The notes beneath the pieces were generated by a model that saw nothing but the letters and a program-made list of their open reading frames with translations, searched no databases and was not told the origin of the DNA. A stretch of 64,000 nt of DNA from Diphasiastrum complanatum (Eukaryota; Streptophyta; Lycopodiopsida; Lycopodiales; Lycopodiaceae): the NCBI GenBank assembly GCA_029204225.1, contig CM055102.1, positions 18,310,263 through 18,374,262 on the forward strand, read 5' to 3'. A program made the position numbers and the translations under genes. Of this stretch, positions 1-11,786 are shown piece after piece; position 1 is the first letter of the stretch; each line of letters opens with the position of its first letter.

Positions 1-741
1 GCACGCTGCACGAGGGGAATAGTTAAATAGGTGGAGAGTGTGCATGTCGTACCTGAATAGATTATAGAAGATGTTATGAAATTGGAGATATAACGGGTGT
101 GAGAGAGAGGACCCAAAAGATTGTCAATTATGCTCAATGCTATCCCCCCAACTATGGGGGTGGTAGGTGTAATCACCTAAGGATGGCCCAGTGGCTACCT
201 TGACAAGCTATTAGGCCCTGGCCGCTTAGCCATTGATAATATAGCTAGCTTGCTGTTGCTGGAAGTTGGGATTGTCCAAAATGTAGTAAGTGGTCGTTAT
301 AGTTATCAGTACTATACGAAGTAATTGATTATTGGAGCCTTCTCAATCCTCAGTCTTGGGACTTGCATTGTCTGCTAAGGATCTCCTAATACCCAACTCC
401 TCGACACCAATGGGTCACTCAAGACGGCAAGACGCAAAGGATCTATCATCTATCATCTAAGGTAGCCTGTAGGATCATGAATATCGAATCTCAATTAGAT
501 CATTTATGATATCGAATCTTTTTAGATCATTAATAGACAATTTCAATTTGAAATAGAATCTTATAGTTCTGGCATAACCTCAATTTTGATAATTGAAAGT
601 TTTGGCATAAACACAGCAAGAAAAACTCGAGTTTTTCTCAAATGTTCAAATCGGCCAATTGAACTGCCGATTCGAATCAGTGCATTAAAGATTGAATAAA
701 ACAACATGTCAAATGATTTTATGAATGCAAATAAAAAACCT

Positions 742-950
742 TTATTTGACTATTGTTGGTGGTGATGATGCACGTTGAGAGCCTAGTGATACATGCAAGA
801 AAAAGAGGACACGAATTTTTCGATATTTAAAACTTGCATATAAAGGTGCATCTAAAGCGTGGGCATGCATGCAAGAAAAAGAAAGAGACATGAATCCTTT
901 GCTATTTACATCTTGTACATAGGATTGCATCTAAAGGACCAGGTTCTTGC
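742..950. repeat. diverged tandem duplication, period about 80 bp
   Basis: Two imperfect copies begin near 791 and 871. Each opens with ATGCAAGAAAAAGA, continues with GACAYGAAT and ends in GCATCTAAAG. The region lies downstream of the last visible SFH exon and codes for nothing I recognise. The rest of 1-1145 holds short AT-rich repeats and no recognisable exon. Confidence 0.55.
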
Positions 951-1145
951 AATATCATCCTAAGCAATGTGGCAAAGCTTTTTGTGTGCACATATATGTA
1001 CATGCCCTTATCATTTAAAACATTGACTAATATTAATTTTTGCATAAACTCCATCGACCACCTTGAACACAGTTTTAACCAAAAAAGAAAAGACCACTTT
1101 TTTAACCAGCAGAAATCAGATTCTCAAATTGCATAAAGCACATAC

Positions 1146-4100
1146 TGTGATTTTCGATGAGGTTTTTGGATCCAAAAAAGACTTGATGGTGTTCCAAAGC
1201 AATCTAAAGCCTGGACCAGCATTGATGATGAACATACGACCCAATGTCTGCAGCAAAAAGAAACACTTTAAGATCAAAACACTTTAGGATCACGTTACAT
1301 CTAAGTGTCAAAATCCTACTTAACTTCCCTATGAATGCAAAACATAGTGTCACAAACACAAAATGCTCCACATTCTAAAGTCTCTACAAGAACTCCAAAC
1401 ATAAAACAGTTTCTGACAAAAAACCACCAAGTTTTCAATCAAAATGGAACTTCCACAAATTTAACAATTGTTCCATACCTCGGGGTAATTATCACCATCA
1501 ACCTTTTGAATGCGGGTGACCAGCTCCCGAGCAGATTTACTGAAATTTTTCAGACCCTGTGAAACACAACATAATGAATAAAAGCGTCCCTGGAATTTAA
1601 AAAACCTGCAGATTTTTTTGGTGCAAAGATTAGATTCGACTTGCGCAACCACAAGCTTTCTTCAAAAACCTAATCAAATGGTTCCACAATCAATGAAGGA
1701 GTTAAGGAAAACAGTTGGTTCCAGCAAATGGAATATAAACCATGTGTTCATCAATTTGCACAGATGTCAGTCTTAGTTTGTTCATTTAGTTTCCAAACTT
1801 TTTTGCTACAATTAACCATACGAGACAAATATGCCAAATAGTTGGTTCCATTAAAAAACATCTCTCTTTGTGCCAATGGAATATAAACCATGTGCTCTCA
1901 TCAATTTGCACAGACGTCAGTTTTAGTTTGTTCATTTTGTTTTCAAACTTTTCACATCTCTTGCTCATTTTGTTTTCAAACGTTTCACATCCCATTGTAT
2001 ATTTAACATATAAATTTGAACAATGATAAGTAACTTTCAAAACTCGAGACAATACAAAACATCACATCAAACAGATTAGCTAATAAAGTTGGTATATCAG
2101 TCTACAAACAATGTCACAGAAAGTTTCAGATAATAAACTTTATTAGTGAATTAACACGTTCTGAATTCAACTAAATAACACAATGTGTTTTTTGAACAGG
2201 CTCTTATCAAATCAAGCACCTTCCTGAAACTGAAAAACAAAACACAGACAAAATGCATGCAAGACAGACCTATAATGCTACAAAAAGCTGTCATGGTCCA
2301 TGAACAAGCAAACGAACAGTTAAAAATAATTATCAGTTTCCAAATTCAAATGAATAATTTAGGTGCAGATCCTGAACTCAACAGCGTAAATTTAGGTTCT
2401 ACCAATGTTTGTGCATAAGTGAACACATTCAGAAAAACTGGCCAGTCTTTCATTCTCTGAAAGGGCAACACGTGCGATTTTTTAATCATAAAGATCGGAT
2501 GTATGTTTCATACATTTCACACAAAGGTGTACGATGTAGCATACTACAATTGTAATACATAACCTCAAACCGGCAGTTTACAAAAACAAAAGCTCATAAT
2601 CATACATTCAATATCAGAAATCACAATTTCATCCCAAAAAAGGAAGAAGACTGAATAATCTAGAAAAATCAGAAACCAAGATTTCTGGATTTCACAAAGT
2701 ATTAGAGTTGTTGAAAAGCTGACCCAAATAAACCACATCCTGAAACCTTAAGATTAACATACCACACCAGCAACATCAAGAATCGTGGTAGTTGAGTCTA
2801 TGTGCCTTTTTGCTGCAATAGAACATGCTGGGAACCTTTTGTTGAGAGTTGCTTCAAATTCTAGCACGTGGTACTTCAAGTATCTCTCTATAGTGGTTAC
2901 TTGCATTAACTTGTTGGGTTCCACCTTCCCAAGTCTTTCGATGTATACTGGGTTGCCCTCTTTATCTACACCATGATGACCTTGTGGATAGTACTTTCGA
3001 ACATCATCAATTTCCTTGAAGTCAAAGTCCTGTGCAAATTAGCCAAAACACACTTATCATTCATTGCACATGCTGCTCGTTTCTGGAAACTACGAAAAAA
3101 ATAACCTCAATACAAAATGCTGATATACTTGGTCACGTAGTGTATGCATAAAAAGTAGGACAAAAACTTTTTTGGGGCACATAATTTACAAATATACCTC
3201 TCATTACAACGTCAAATTGATAACATTACATCAGTACAAAATCACATCACAAACTCTACTGAAGAAAAAACTCATAGGGATGATATTCAAGAATCCTTTT
3301 GGACTACTTGCTATGGCATGTGGATGAAGTCAATTTTTAATGTGATATCAACTAGTCACATTTCACTCTATTACAAAGTACTGCCTCCATATTTAAACTT
3401 TAAAGACGATATAACTAGATGAGCTCAAAACTAACATTACACTGTTGTGGTTTTTATGTAGAATCAGAAGTGCTCAATAGAGAAAAGCTTCCTCTGCATT
3501 TTTAGCATCAGAAAACTACAAAAAATATCATCAATGCATAACCTAGCAATCTCAAATATCAGAAGGAATGATTTACCTCTTCAATTGTATCAGTGCCAAA
3601 TTCTTTGCGCCAGTGCAACATATCTGCCCACATCTGTTTTGCCTTTTCAAAGTCAAACTTACGTGCACGTAAGAACCTATAAAAGACATAGCACAGACCA
3701 ATATTTAGCAGCATCAAGATTGAACAATATATACCAAAGCATAAAAGAATGAGGGAATATCTGCTATTTTGGTCACCATATCATAATCTTAAGAGAGCAT
3801 ATAGATCGAGATTTAACATAATGCATACACACGCATTTCTACTGGACAAAGTTGCACGTCAACTTAAACAATCACCACCTTTACCTGCCTAACTATAGTC
3901 GTCTTGACTTCAGATAAACTTTAAAGGATATTCAAGAACTTAACTTTTATAAAATGATCTTTTTACACATGGATTTATGGAGCCATACAGGGTAAGAACT
4001 TACTTTTTCTGAATTTAGCTCCTAAGCATATGCATATGAAGGCACATAACATATGTAGCACACTAATGTGGACCAGAGATGAATTTTATACTTTCACCAA

Positions 4101-6136
4101 CAGGATTTAAACAATACAGAAAATGATTTTAATCATTGTAATTTAATAGATTAAGCCAAGAAGATGGTCTGTATTTAAAACCAAAGGGTAGTTGGCTCAA
4201 CAATAGCATACCGTAGGAGGGTATGATAATCATCATGCCTCAATGGAAGTAAATTCTCATCTATGAGAACTTGTCTGAAAGCGTCAACAGAGTTTTGCTC
4301 CTCAAGATCTCTGACATCTTCGATAGAGATAGAATGGTCAGATCTCCTTGTTCTCCTCTTCTTCAAAGAAGTGCGAAACTTTTTGGAAGCAATAATAGCC
4401 TTGATGGTTCCTATTTTGGTCTTTCCACGCTTGTCATCATCAAGTTCTTTTTCACCCTTTTCCTCATCAGATAAAGTCGGAGCAAGACAGTCAGACCCTG
4501 TCATGAACAGATGATTAAGAGATCAAGGTAATATGAGCGCTGCAGGAAAAGGTTGATACTCAAGTTCCAATTCACCATAAACCAGCTTACCCATTTCCAA
4601 GCCGTATCAACTTCAACAAGTTGCAACACTCACTACAAGGATACAATTCATTAAGTTGTACTTCTATATGAGTTCATTCATACCAAATTCCTTCACAGAT
4701 GAAAAGACATAAGCAAGTACGTGCATTCCTGGAGTTTAATAAATAGAGACCACAAGCTGATTAAAAACTTGCAGAGTAATTAAAAGAGCTTGAAAAGTTT
4801 TAATTTGGTAAAAAGGAACTTGGGGGATATCACTATCACATTTTTGAGGGGAAATTTTTAACTTGGGTTAGACAACTCATTAAATTTTCTAGGTGTTTTG
4901 ATAGAAAAAGTGAAGATTTGATACGTTACAGACAAGCAACAAGATCCGTCACTTGCAACAACTGCTTTCAACTAGCGGCTACAAATGCATTGTCACTCCT
5001 ACGTTGCCGTACAATTGGCAAAAAACAAATGAATTTTCTAAAGGAACCAGTTCCAGGTAACCCTTACAACCTAGCATCTACAATTACAGGAGAGCATATT
5101 AATGTCAGATCCTGCAAAGAGAAGGAAAAAAAAGTCATGAATCATGATGTGCTTGAATTTTCTGTTGAATTGCATTAGGTACATGGAAAGGCATGGCATA
5201 CAACACAACTCACAGAGAAGATCTGAGCAGTGCTTGACGACTTTACCCAGACAACACTCGGTGCGAAGCGAACCTTACAGGTCCCTTTGGATTCATCATT
5301 CGTGCAACATAAGATCCTTTATAACAAATTTTCTTATACCAGTGCTTAAAACCGTGGTTAGATCAACCAGTAAAGCCTGTCTTAAAGCAGTACATTACGT
5401 TTCGACCAGGATATTATTCATGATTCAATGGGAATGGAATAGTTTTCTATGACGGCCAAAGGCCAAAAAACTAACAATAAGCACAGAACTCAACAGCTTG
5501 GGCTAGCAGGCAGGGGCTGCATGAAGCTCACGAACCCACTGGTTACACCTATCTTGCAGGCTTCCGGATTCAGGACAAATTCTCTGGCACTTCAAAGGTT
5601 TGGCATCAGATTCATCGACAATCTCTATCTAAACAGGATCGAGTGCCAATATACAGGATATATCGAACCACGTGTCCTCTTCTACATCATCTTCTCTTAT
5701 ACTCTTTGCGAAAAAATGAATCTGAATCGTGAATGACAATAACCGCCAGAAACAAAAGTGTTCATAAAAAATTAAAGAAAAATCCTTTTCAGTTTATGCT
5801 GATTTACGAGACTTGAAGTGCTCCCGAAAGATACATGCTGTAAATAAAATAACTCAGAAACTTGCCATCTTATTTCACTGTAGTTGTCATAATGCAAACT
5901 TCGTTGCCTTATCCCATCAGAAAATGAACACCTAAAAGAAGAGTTGGAAACGAAAGATCTATGATGCAAATAAAGTTGGAAATCGCCATCTCCAATCTCT
6001 GTAATTATCACAATGCAGTACATATTCTTTTCCCGTATCAGATAATGAGCATTTCAAAAAGGACTTAAAACTTACCAACGTGCAGGAGAGCCGAAAGAGC
6101 ACCCCGATCTGTCTTGGACGTCGCTTTGGACTCCAT
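1146..6136 (-). CDS. SFH: SEC14-like phosphatidylinositol transfer protein (SFH family), 5' half; partial spliced gene
   Basis: The product should bind phosphatidylinositol/phosphatidylcholine and support phosphoinositide signalling at membranes. Exons, 5' to 3' on the minus strand: 6136-6076, 4497-4212, 3676-3577, 3029-2763, 1556-1479, 1247-1146. All introns are GT-AG and the phases agree, giving 298 codons. Residues 21-75 form a charged Lys/Arg-rich N-terminus. [12 protein letters not shown] and the CRAL-TRIO-N part ([33 protein letters not shown]) follow. The lipid-binding CRAL-TRIO domain starts near residue 165 ([55 protein letters not shown]). SFH proteins are usually about 550-640 residues, so the rest of the lipid pocket and the C-terminal nodulin-like part are missing. 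I see no further exon in 1-1145, so they probably lie beyond the left edge. Exon 1 (20 codons, starting MESKATSK) is inferred from its phase-1 donor and is the least certain. Confidence 0.88.
1712..1996. repeat. 148-bp tandem duplication inside an SFH intron
   Basis: The phrase around GGAATATAAACCATGTG at 1729 recurs at 1877, 148 bp later, followed by nearly the same CATCAATTTGCACAGAYGTCAG text. A nested 33-bp duplication (TTCATTTTGTTTTCAAAC...) lies at about 1932-1996. It sits in the intron between exons 2763-3029 and 1479-1556 and has probably only lengthened that intron. Confidence 0.7.
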
Positions 6137-6520
6137 TCCCCGACCAGCAATGCTCCACTGGTGCTCGTTTCCGCAAGATTTCACCAAAAAAAACGAAAAT
6201 AATAACGAAAACAGCAACGATTACAGAGAAAAGGGAGCGGCGGAGAGTGCGAGGGTCTCCCAATTGCGTCCGTTCGGCGGCGGAAGGCCGAAGCAGAGCA
6301 GATTGAGAGACGAAAAGTTACGATCCACCGACGCTTTGTCCTTCCAAGCTCTCTGGCTATGGCGTCTTCTCTCTCTCGTTCTTCATCGCTACCCCCAGGC
6401 CTCGCGCTCCCTTCTTCTATTTCCTTGGGCCATCGCCGGTCCGGTGCCGGTGCCGGCGCCGGACGGGGTGCGGTGGCCGGCGACGCCGCTGCCAACGGTA
6501 GCTCGTCAATCTGACGGTTG
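6137..6520 (-). promoter_or_regulatory. GC-rich 5' UTR/promoter region of the SFH gene
   Basis: This is the only strongly GC- and CpG-rich block in an otherwise AT-rich window. It lies directly upstream of the inferred SFH start codon. It contains CT-rich stretches and a run of CCGGTGCCGG-type repeats near 6438-6470. I see no clear TATA box, and the call rests on position and composition. The same DNA carries a short plus-strand ORF, so a divergent promoter is possible. Confidence 0.45.
6359..6514 (+). CDS. short ORF (51 codons) resembling a plastid transit peptide; candidate first exon
   Basis: The ORF starts at ATG 6359 and ends at TGA 6512-6514. The product opens MASSLSRSSSLPPGLALPSS and continues with an Arg/Gly/Ala-rich stretch. 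An MA start, many Ser, few acidic residues and a basic Arg-Arg region are typical of plastid transit peptides. No mature domain follows. A possible splice donor (ACG|GTAGCT) lies near 6496, so this could be exon 1 of a gene divergent from SFH. It could equally be chance coding in a GC-rich 5' UTR. No continuation was found in 6.5-7 kb. Confidence 0.3.
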   Translation: MASSLSRSSSLPPGLALPSSISLGHRRSGAGAGAGRGAVAGDAAANGSSSI

Positions 6521-6984
6521 AAGTGCCAGAAAACGAAAGAGCTCGACGACGTGAGGCGCACTAATTTCAAGCCACCTGTCACCGATGCCTCTGACGTGTC
6601 ATTTGGCCCTGTCCAGGCTGGCCATTGCCCTTCCGTTGGGCCTGGTACCCACCTACCCCCCGGGTCCCAAACTGCCCTAAAAAACTACATAGTGCTACCT
6701 TTTTCTAAATTTAACATACGTGTGTGTTATTGGATTGGAATGTCTTTGGGACGAGTGCTCTCGAACCATACATGGGAGTTGTTTTTTTGGCAACATTATC
6801 ACTCGGTCTTTGTTGAGAGCATCATTCCATGCCTGCAACCTGCGACTTTGTTTTCTGGCAACATTAGCTTTAGCTTTGCTGTGATAGCGAGAAGTTGTCG
6901 TGACAATTATCTTGACGCTTACATGTCTATTCTAGGTGTGTGTTAGTTAGAAGGTGCCTTTTTAATCATTTTTTAGATTCCAAG

Positions 6985-7350
6985 ATTTATTTTCTTGAGT
7001 TTTCCAACGTGCAAGGCAAAGATGCTTGAATTTTTAGATCACCTTGTTTAACTTTTCCACCACATAAGTTGTCGTGAAGATTCTCTCATAGCTAACATGT
7101 AAGTGAGTTTGAGCTAAAAAATAACTTTCTTCATTTGGACTTTTGAATTGCAAGAGTTATTTTCTTGCATTTTCCAACGTGCAACGCAAAGATGCTTGAA
7201 TCCTTAGATCACCTTGTTTAACTTTTTCATCACATAAGGTGTCTTGATGATTCAGTTTGAGCTAAAAAAACGACTTTCTTTATTTGGATTTTTAAATTGC
7301 AAGAGTTATTTTTTTCATTTTCTAATGTGCATTACATGCACCACAAAGCT
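6985..7350. repeat. degenerate three-copy tandem repeat, units about 150-170 bp
   Basis: TTTCCAACGTGCAA...GCAAAGATGCTTGAA occurs at 7001 and 7171, with a third, more diverged copy (TTTTCTAATGTGCA) near 7318. The spacers share TTAGATCACCTTGTTTAACTTTT and GAGCTAAAAAA-ACTTTCTT. It is non-coding and of unknown origin. Confidence 0.65.
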
Positions 7351-7734
7351 ACTCAAGATATTTCTAGATCACCATTGTTATATGTTGTAACCACGAAGTG
7401 CTTGGTACTATCATTGGTTTTGCACAAATGTGCAATGTACAGTATATCAAACCTAAACATGGAGCGCATGGCTCCTACATGGTCAATGACGACATAGCAA
7501 ATAATAAGATGTAAGTGTAATTGTAACTTTTGATGTGTTTTGGTATGCCCATAGAACTCACGATAGTTTCTTGTCCCAATCTATAGAATACAAAGCTGTA
7601 ATTTTCTTCATAATTTTACATAGCATTCCGTAAGCTCACCATCTCAAATCGTTAGCTTTGGAATTGTATGGTGTTACTTTTCAATGTTTAATCAAACAAT
7701 TGTTGGACTGTTTTGTTTAGGGAATGTGTTTTCG

Positions 7735-8170
7735 CACTTACACTTCTAATGAACATCCATATTCACTAATAATTTTGTGAGCAAAAACTCCGCATCCGTC
7801 TTAGCATCATTTCTATCAATAGTGGCTACTTCTACCATCTTTGTCGCATAATTTGTCACTATTATGATATCTTCTTGTATAATGTATAACTGGTTGTATA
7901 TGGCCTATAAAATCAATTTTTCATTTTTTATTTCTCAAATGGTGCAAGCGATATAATTTGAGTCAATGGCCAATGCATAGTTTGAGTATATTTTTTCATT
8001 CTTTAACATGGATTGTAGTGTCGAAAAAATTTATACACATTCTTGCACATTGTTGGACACCAATACTTAGCATTTGACATTTTTTTTTATAATGCTCTTC
8101 ATTGCAAAATGACCTCTTGCATCTTCTTCGTGACGTACTTTAACTACTAGATCAATCTTTGTTGTCTTTA
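7735..8170 (-). pseudogene. Ty3/gypsy integrase relic (zinc-binding H2C2 and start of the integrase core)
   Basis: On the minus strand around 8160-8030 a degenerate HHCC segment reads EEDARGHFAMK, then, after a frame change, KYWCPTMCKNVYKFF, matching the H2C2 domain that precedes gypsy integrases. Further on (about 7900-7745) are IDFIGHI and IIVTNYATKMVEVATI, the usual start of the integrase core with its first Asp (compare DFIGPI and YIIVATDYATKWVEA in plant gypsy elements). There are stops and frameshifts. No LTR was identified. 8171-8860 is AT-rich, with only possible further gypsy debris. Confidence 0.6.
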
Positions 8171-8864
8171 AACATGTTTGAAGTTCTTAACGTGGTCTGA
8201 TCTTTAACAAATAACAATCTCCTATAATAGTGCAAAAAACAACTTTATATTTTATAAACAAAATTTGCTCTCTCAACAAACCTGGTGGATGTTTTACTTC
8301 TTTAAGATATCAAGTAATATCAAAATAAAAATTTGACCCATCATTAAAAATATATAAAATATCTTTTTAAGAAAACACACCGCTTTATCTCAGATTTTGC
8401 AGAAGCTCCTAACAAGGAGTGTGTAGTATGCTCGTTTCATCAACTCTAAACAACATCATTCTTTTGAATCAAAGGCTAAAAAAAGAACTAATTCTTTGCT
8501 ATGAATGTGCAAGTTACAAAGACATTGCAACATTCTCTATAAGCATAAAACTACCCACTCTGTCGCCTCTTTGTAAAGGTCTGCTTATTTCATGGATATT
8601 TCATAGGTCTGTGGATCATTGCATTGCTTGATATTATAGAGGAAAAATCCCTCATGTTATTTTGGCCCCGGTAAACATTTCATGTTTTGGTTGATCTACC
8701 ACAATATAACCTTCGTCGAAATGTTCGACATGGCAAATGCCGAATAGCTAAGGTGGTCGAACATTTTCGTGTCATTAGGGCACTATCATGAATTTCTGTG
8801 TGTAGAGTGTGCAATTGTACAAGTATTTACAAAGGTTAGTGAATGGATCAAGATTAGAAGAGAA

Positions 8865-9100
8865 CAAGTCGGATAAGTCGATATGTCAGTTGAGTCGACG
8901 AGTCGAACTCCCGATAAGTCGGCCTAGTCGGCCTTCCCCAATAAGTCTTTAAACTTCGACAAGTCGGGTGCCATTCTCTTGCCTATCTTCAGTAATAGAA
9001 AATTCCTATAGACTATGCAACAATGCATGTAAAACTGCAGCGATATGAAAGGAACTAGATTAACATGGGATTTACGAGAGTAGAGACAGATAAATCCAGT
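8865..9100 (-). mobile_element. putative copia 3' LTR portion with clustered AGTCG motifs
   Basis: On the minus strand this follows the RNase H stop and a G-rich polypurine tract, where a 3' LTR should begin. Seven AGTCG pentamers lie between about 8865 and 8975. The other LTR is not visible, so the ends are undefined. Confidence 0.35.
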
Positions 9101-9123
9101 ATACCCCCCTCCCCCCCCCCCCC
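9101..9123 (-). other. polypurine tract (G-run) of the copia relic
   Basis: On the minus strand an AAGGG... run interrupted by one A lies immediately after the RNase H stop codon. This is the normal place for the plus-strand primer of an LTR element. The G homopolymer has probably expanded. Confidence 0.5.
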
Positions 9124-10060
9124 TTAATCTGGATCCTTGAACGACTTCATTTGCAAATTTAAGATAGTACAAAAATTCTTGTGTGCTTCATGATTCAATC
9201 TTTTTGTAAATATGTCAACTGCCATGTACTGGGTTCTGCAAAATTTCAGACTTATCTCCTTGTTGAGTATCTTGCTCTTGATGTAGTGATATTTAATTTC
9301 GATGTGCTTGCTCCTATAACGAAATCTAGGATTGATCGATAATGTGATAGCACTATGATTGTCACACTGTATCATTGTTGGACCAAACTGTCTGAGTCCA
9401 ACATATGAAAATAAGTTTCTCAACCAAATTCCCTCTTTGGTAGCTTGAGAGGCTGTAATGTATTCGGATTCGGTAGATGACATTGCAATGGAGGTCTGTT
9501 TTCGACTGTTCCAAGATATTGGACCATTATTGAAGAGGAAGACAAATCCAGAAGTCGATCTTCTGGTGTCAACATCGCCTGCTCAATTCGCATCTATATA
9601 TCCATGAAGTGTATGGATATCAAATGAATCAACATCACCATAGCAGATGCAGAGGTCGACAATAGCTACTCTGAAAAGAGCTTTCCAGTGGATCTTACCA
9701 GGGCTGGTCATGTATTGGCTCAAGGAACTAATGGCGTATGCAAGATTTGGCCTCATAGAGATCATTGCATACATCAAGGATCCTATAATTGATTGATATG
9801 GGTATCCCTTCATTTTGGCCTTGTCCTCATTGGTCTAAGGGCATTGTTCCTTGGATAATTTAAGACCTGGATTCATGGGATTATGCACACACTTGCAATT
9901 AATAAAATGTAATTTTGTCAGCAAATTATGAAAGTACCTTGGTTGGGTGATGTAGAGAATTCTTCAGTTTTTGTCTCTATGGATTTGAATCCTGAGATAG
10001 TAATGTGCTTATCCAAGATCTGTCATCTCAAATTCTTGGGATAGAATCCTCTCGGTATCC
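9124..10060 (-). pseudogene. Ty1/copia reverse transcriptase C-terminus and RNase H, degenerate
   Basis: 9813-9583 reads YQSIIGSLMYAMISMRPNLA, the thumb/connection region that follows the copia RT. 9483-9124 carries the RNase H signature: MSSTESEY, DNHSAITLS, RSKHIEIKYHYIK and VDIFTKRL. Upstream to about 10060 are broken pieces (EFEMTDLG, MNPGLKLSKEQCP) from the end of RT. The catalytic YVDD box and all of integrase are absent. With the gag fragment at 10.6-11.3 kb this looks like one element with a large internal loss. Confidence 0.8.
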
Positions 10061-10560
10061 TTTGTCAGTCCAATATTAATGATGGCATGATGTTTGAATA
10101 GTCAAAAGGATGATTAGATAGTGATTTTGGACCAAAAATTGGTTTTTGGACTAGAAATGGGCTATAGAATCCATATTTGACTAAAATCAGATTATTTAGT
10201 GCTTTATTGTAATGGATTTACAGGGATTAGGATCATATTGCACTTATTTGTGGATTTATCCCACAAATTTTGGTCAAAATCGGTCAGATTTGGTCAAAAA
10301 ACATGGTTTTTTGATATTTTTTGGACTAATTTTGTGGTAGATCTCAAAATTCTTAGCCAATAGTTGGTAAGCACATTTTTAAAGGTGTAATTAATCTGTC
10401 CTAAAGTTGTCATGAAGTTTGGTTAGGATTGGACACCATTAGGGGGCTCAAAACATCAAAAAATAGTGTATATTTGGTGATTTTTGGGCATGAATTCCTA
10501 TCAAATGGGGGTCTGAACTTGTTGGTTCTTGTTACAAGCTTAAAAATATGATGGCGGCTT
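10061..10560. other. unassigned AT-rich segment inside the copia relic
   Basis: This separates RT debris from gag debris on the same strand. It repeats short phrases such as TTGGTTTTTGGACTAGA and AAATYGGTCAGATTTGG but codes for no retroelement domain. It may be a later insertion that replaced RT and integrase, or an eroded remnant. Confidence 0.4.
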
Positions 10561-11269
10561 CAATGATGACTCTCCCTAGTCCTCATCATCCTTGCCCTTC
10601 CTTGGAACCCTTTTCCAGTCTTTTTTAATTATTCTTGGCCAACAATGCTTGATCCTCTTGTGGAGTTTGCCTTGACTTTACTACCTCTCATCGTTGCTCC
10701 TCCTGCAACATGATTCCATGCAAATCTTCGAAGGTAGGCAATCTCTCCCTCAAGGAAATGCCACTTACAAACATTTGTACGCCTTATGATACACCGCTCA
10801 TTGTGGTATGCACCAATTCGACGTCCCTAATTGGTTCACCAATCGCCACAAGTTGGTCTCTCAACTCTTTGATCTTGGTGAAGAAGGATCCCACCGTTTC
10901 ACCTTCTTCCATCCTAATAGTGTTTAATATTGACTTTAAGAACATAGCTTGACCTAGATTAGAGGTTTGAAATTGTGTTCTAAGGGCTTCCCAAGCTCCC
11001 CTAGTAGTCATGGGATCACTGGTATGGGTAATCACATGATCCTTCACTAATAGATTGATTAATGATAAAGCTCTTTGTGCCTTTGTGACATAGGCCCTCA
11101 TGTCAGCTAGAGTGGTGTCTGGCCTCACCTCAATGTCCTCAACAATATCCCATAGCTCCTTCTCCATCAGTATACTCTTCATCCTGAACTTCCAAATACT
11201 ATAGTTGGAATCCCCATCGAGTTTACTTGCATCGCCCAAAATTGCTTCATTAATGCTGGTCATCTCCAA
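10561..11269 (-). pseudogene. Ty1/copia gag (UBN2-type) fragment
   Basis: An open frame from 11269 to 10784 begins MEMTSINEAILGDASKLDGD and contains NYSIWKFRMKSIL, AWEALRTQFQ, MEEGETVGSFFTKIKELRDQL and IGEPIRDVELV, the conserved order of copia gag proteins. Below 10780 the frame breaks, with only scraps of the basic C-terminal region (DQALLAKN). No zinc knuckle remains. Start is taken at the ATG 11269, one codon before the usual conserved block. 11270-11718 and 11784-13528 are AT-rich with nothing recognised. Confidence 0.82.
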
Positions 11270-11715
11270 ATTGCGTAAATCTCATTGGAAAGCACATGAT
11301 GATTTGTGAATGTTGGTGACCAACGATATTGTTGATCCCATCGCTAACAAATGTGCAACTTAAGTATGCAATATTTTTTGTCATGCATATTAATAAAGCT
11401 TGATAACTTTGATTTTAGTCGAAGCATTGCATAGGTTGGCTACATTTCTAGTAATCTAAATAAAAGAAACAACGTGCACATGATGGATAAGATTTTTTTG
11501 ATATTAATCTAAGTCCAAATTAACCTTTTCATGAACGTGGAAAATATAGTGTAAATATGAAATAGCTAAGAAAGGTCATGCACTTTTTTTATTCTCTAAA
11601 CTCTTGCTTGCTTCTAATGTAAACATATCAATTGAAAATTAATAGAAAACACTAGGGTTGAAACGTAGCATAAGCACTTAAATTATTAAGGGTAGATTGA
11701 AGTTTGTGCATCTAG

Positions 11716-11718
<3 letters not shown>

Positions 11719-11783
<65 letters not shown>
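11719..11783. repeat. (CA)n microsatellite
   Basis: Uninterrupted CA dinucleotides, about 32 units. Confidence 0.97.

Positions 11784-11786
<3 letters not shown>

Noticed and set aside
1-1145. Further downstream SFH exons
   Set aside because: I looked on the minus strand for the expected continuation after the KIT codon of exon 1146-1247 and found none; a long intron reaching past the edge is more likely.
4918-5736. Three overlapping plus-strand ORFs of 86-102 codons
   Set aside because: They lie in the first SFH intron, have no shared family features and overlap each other in different frames.
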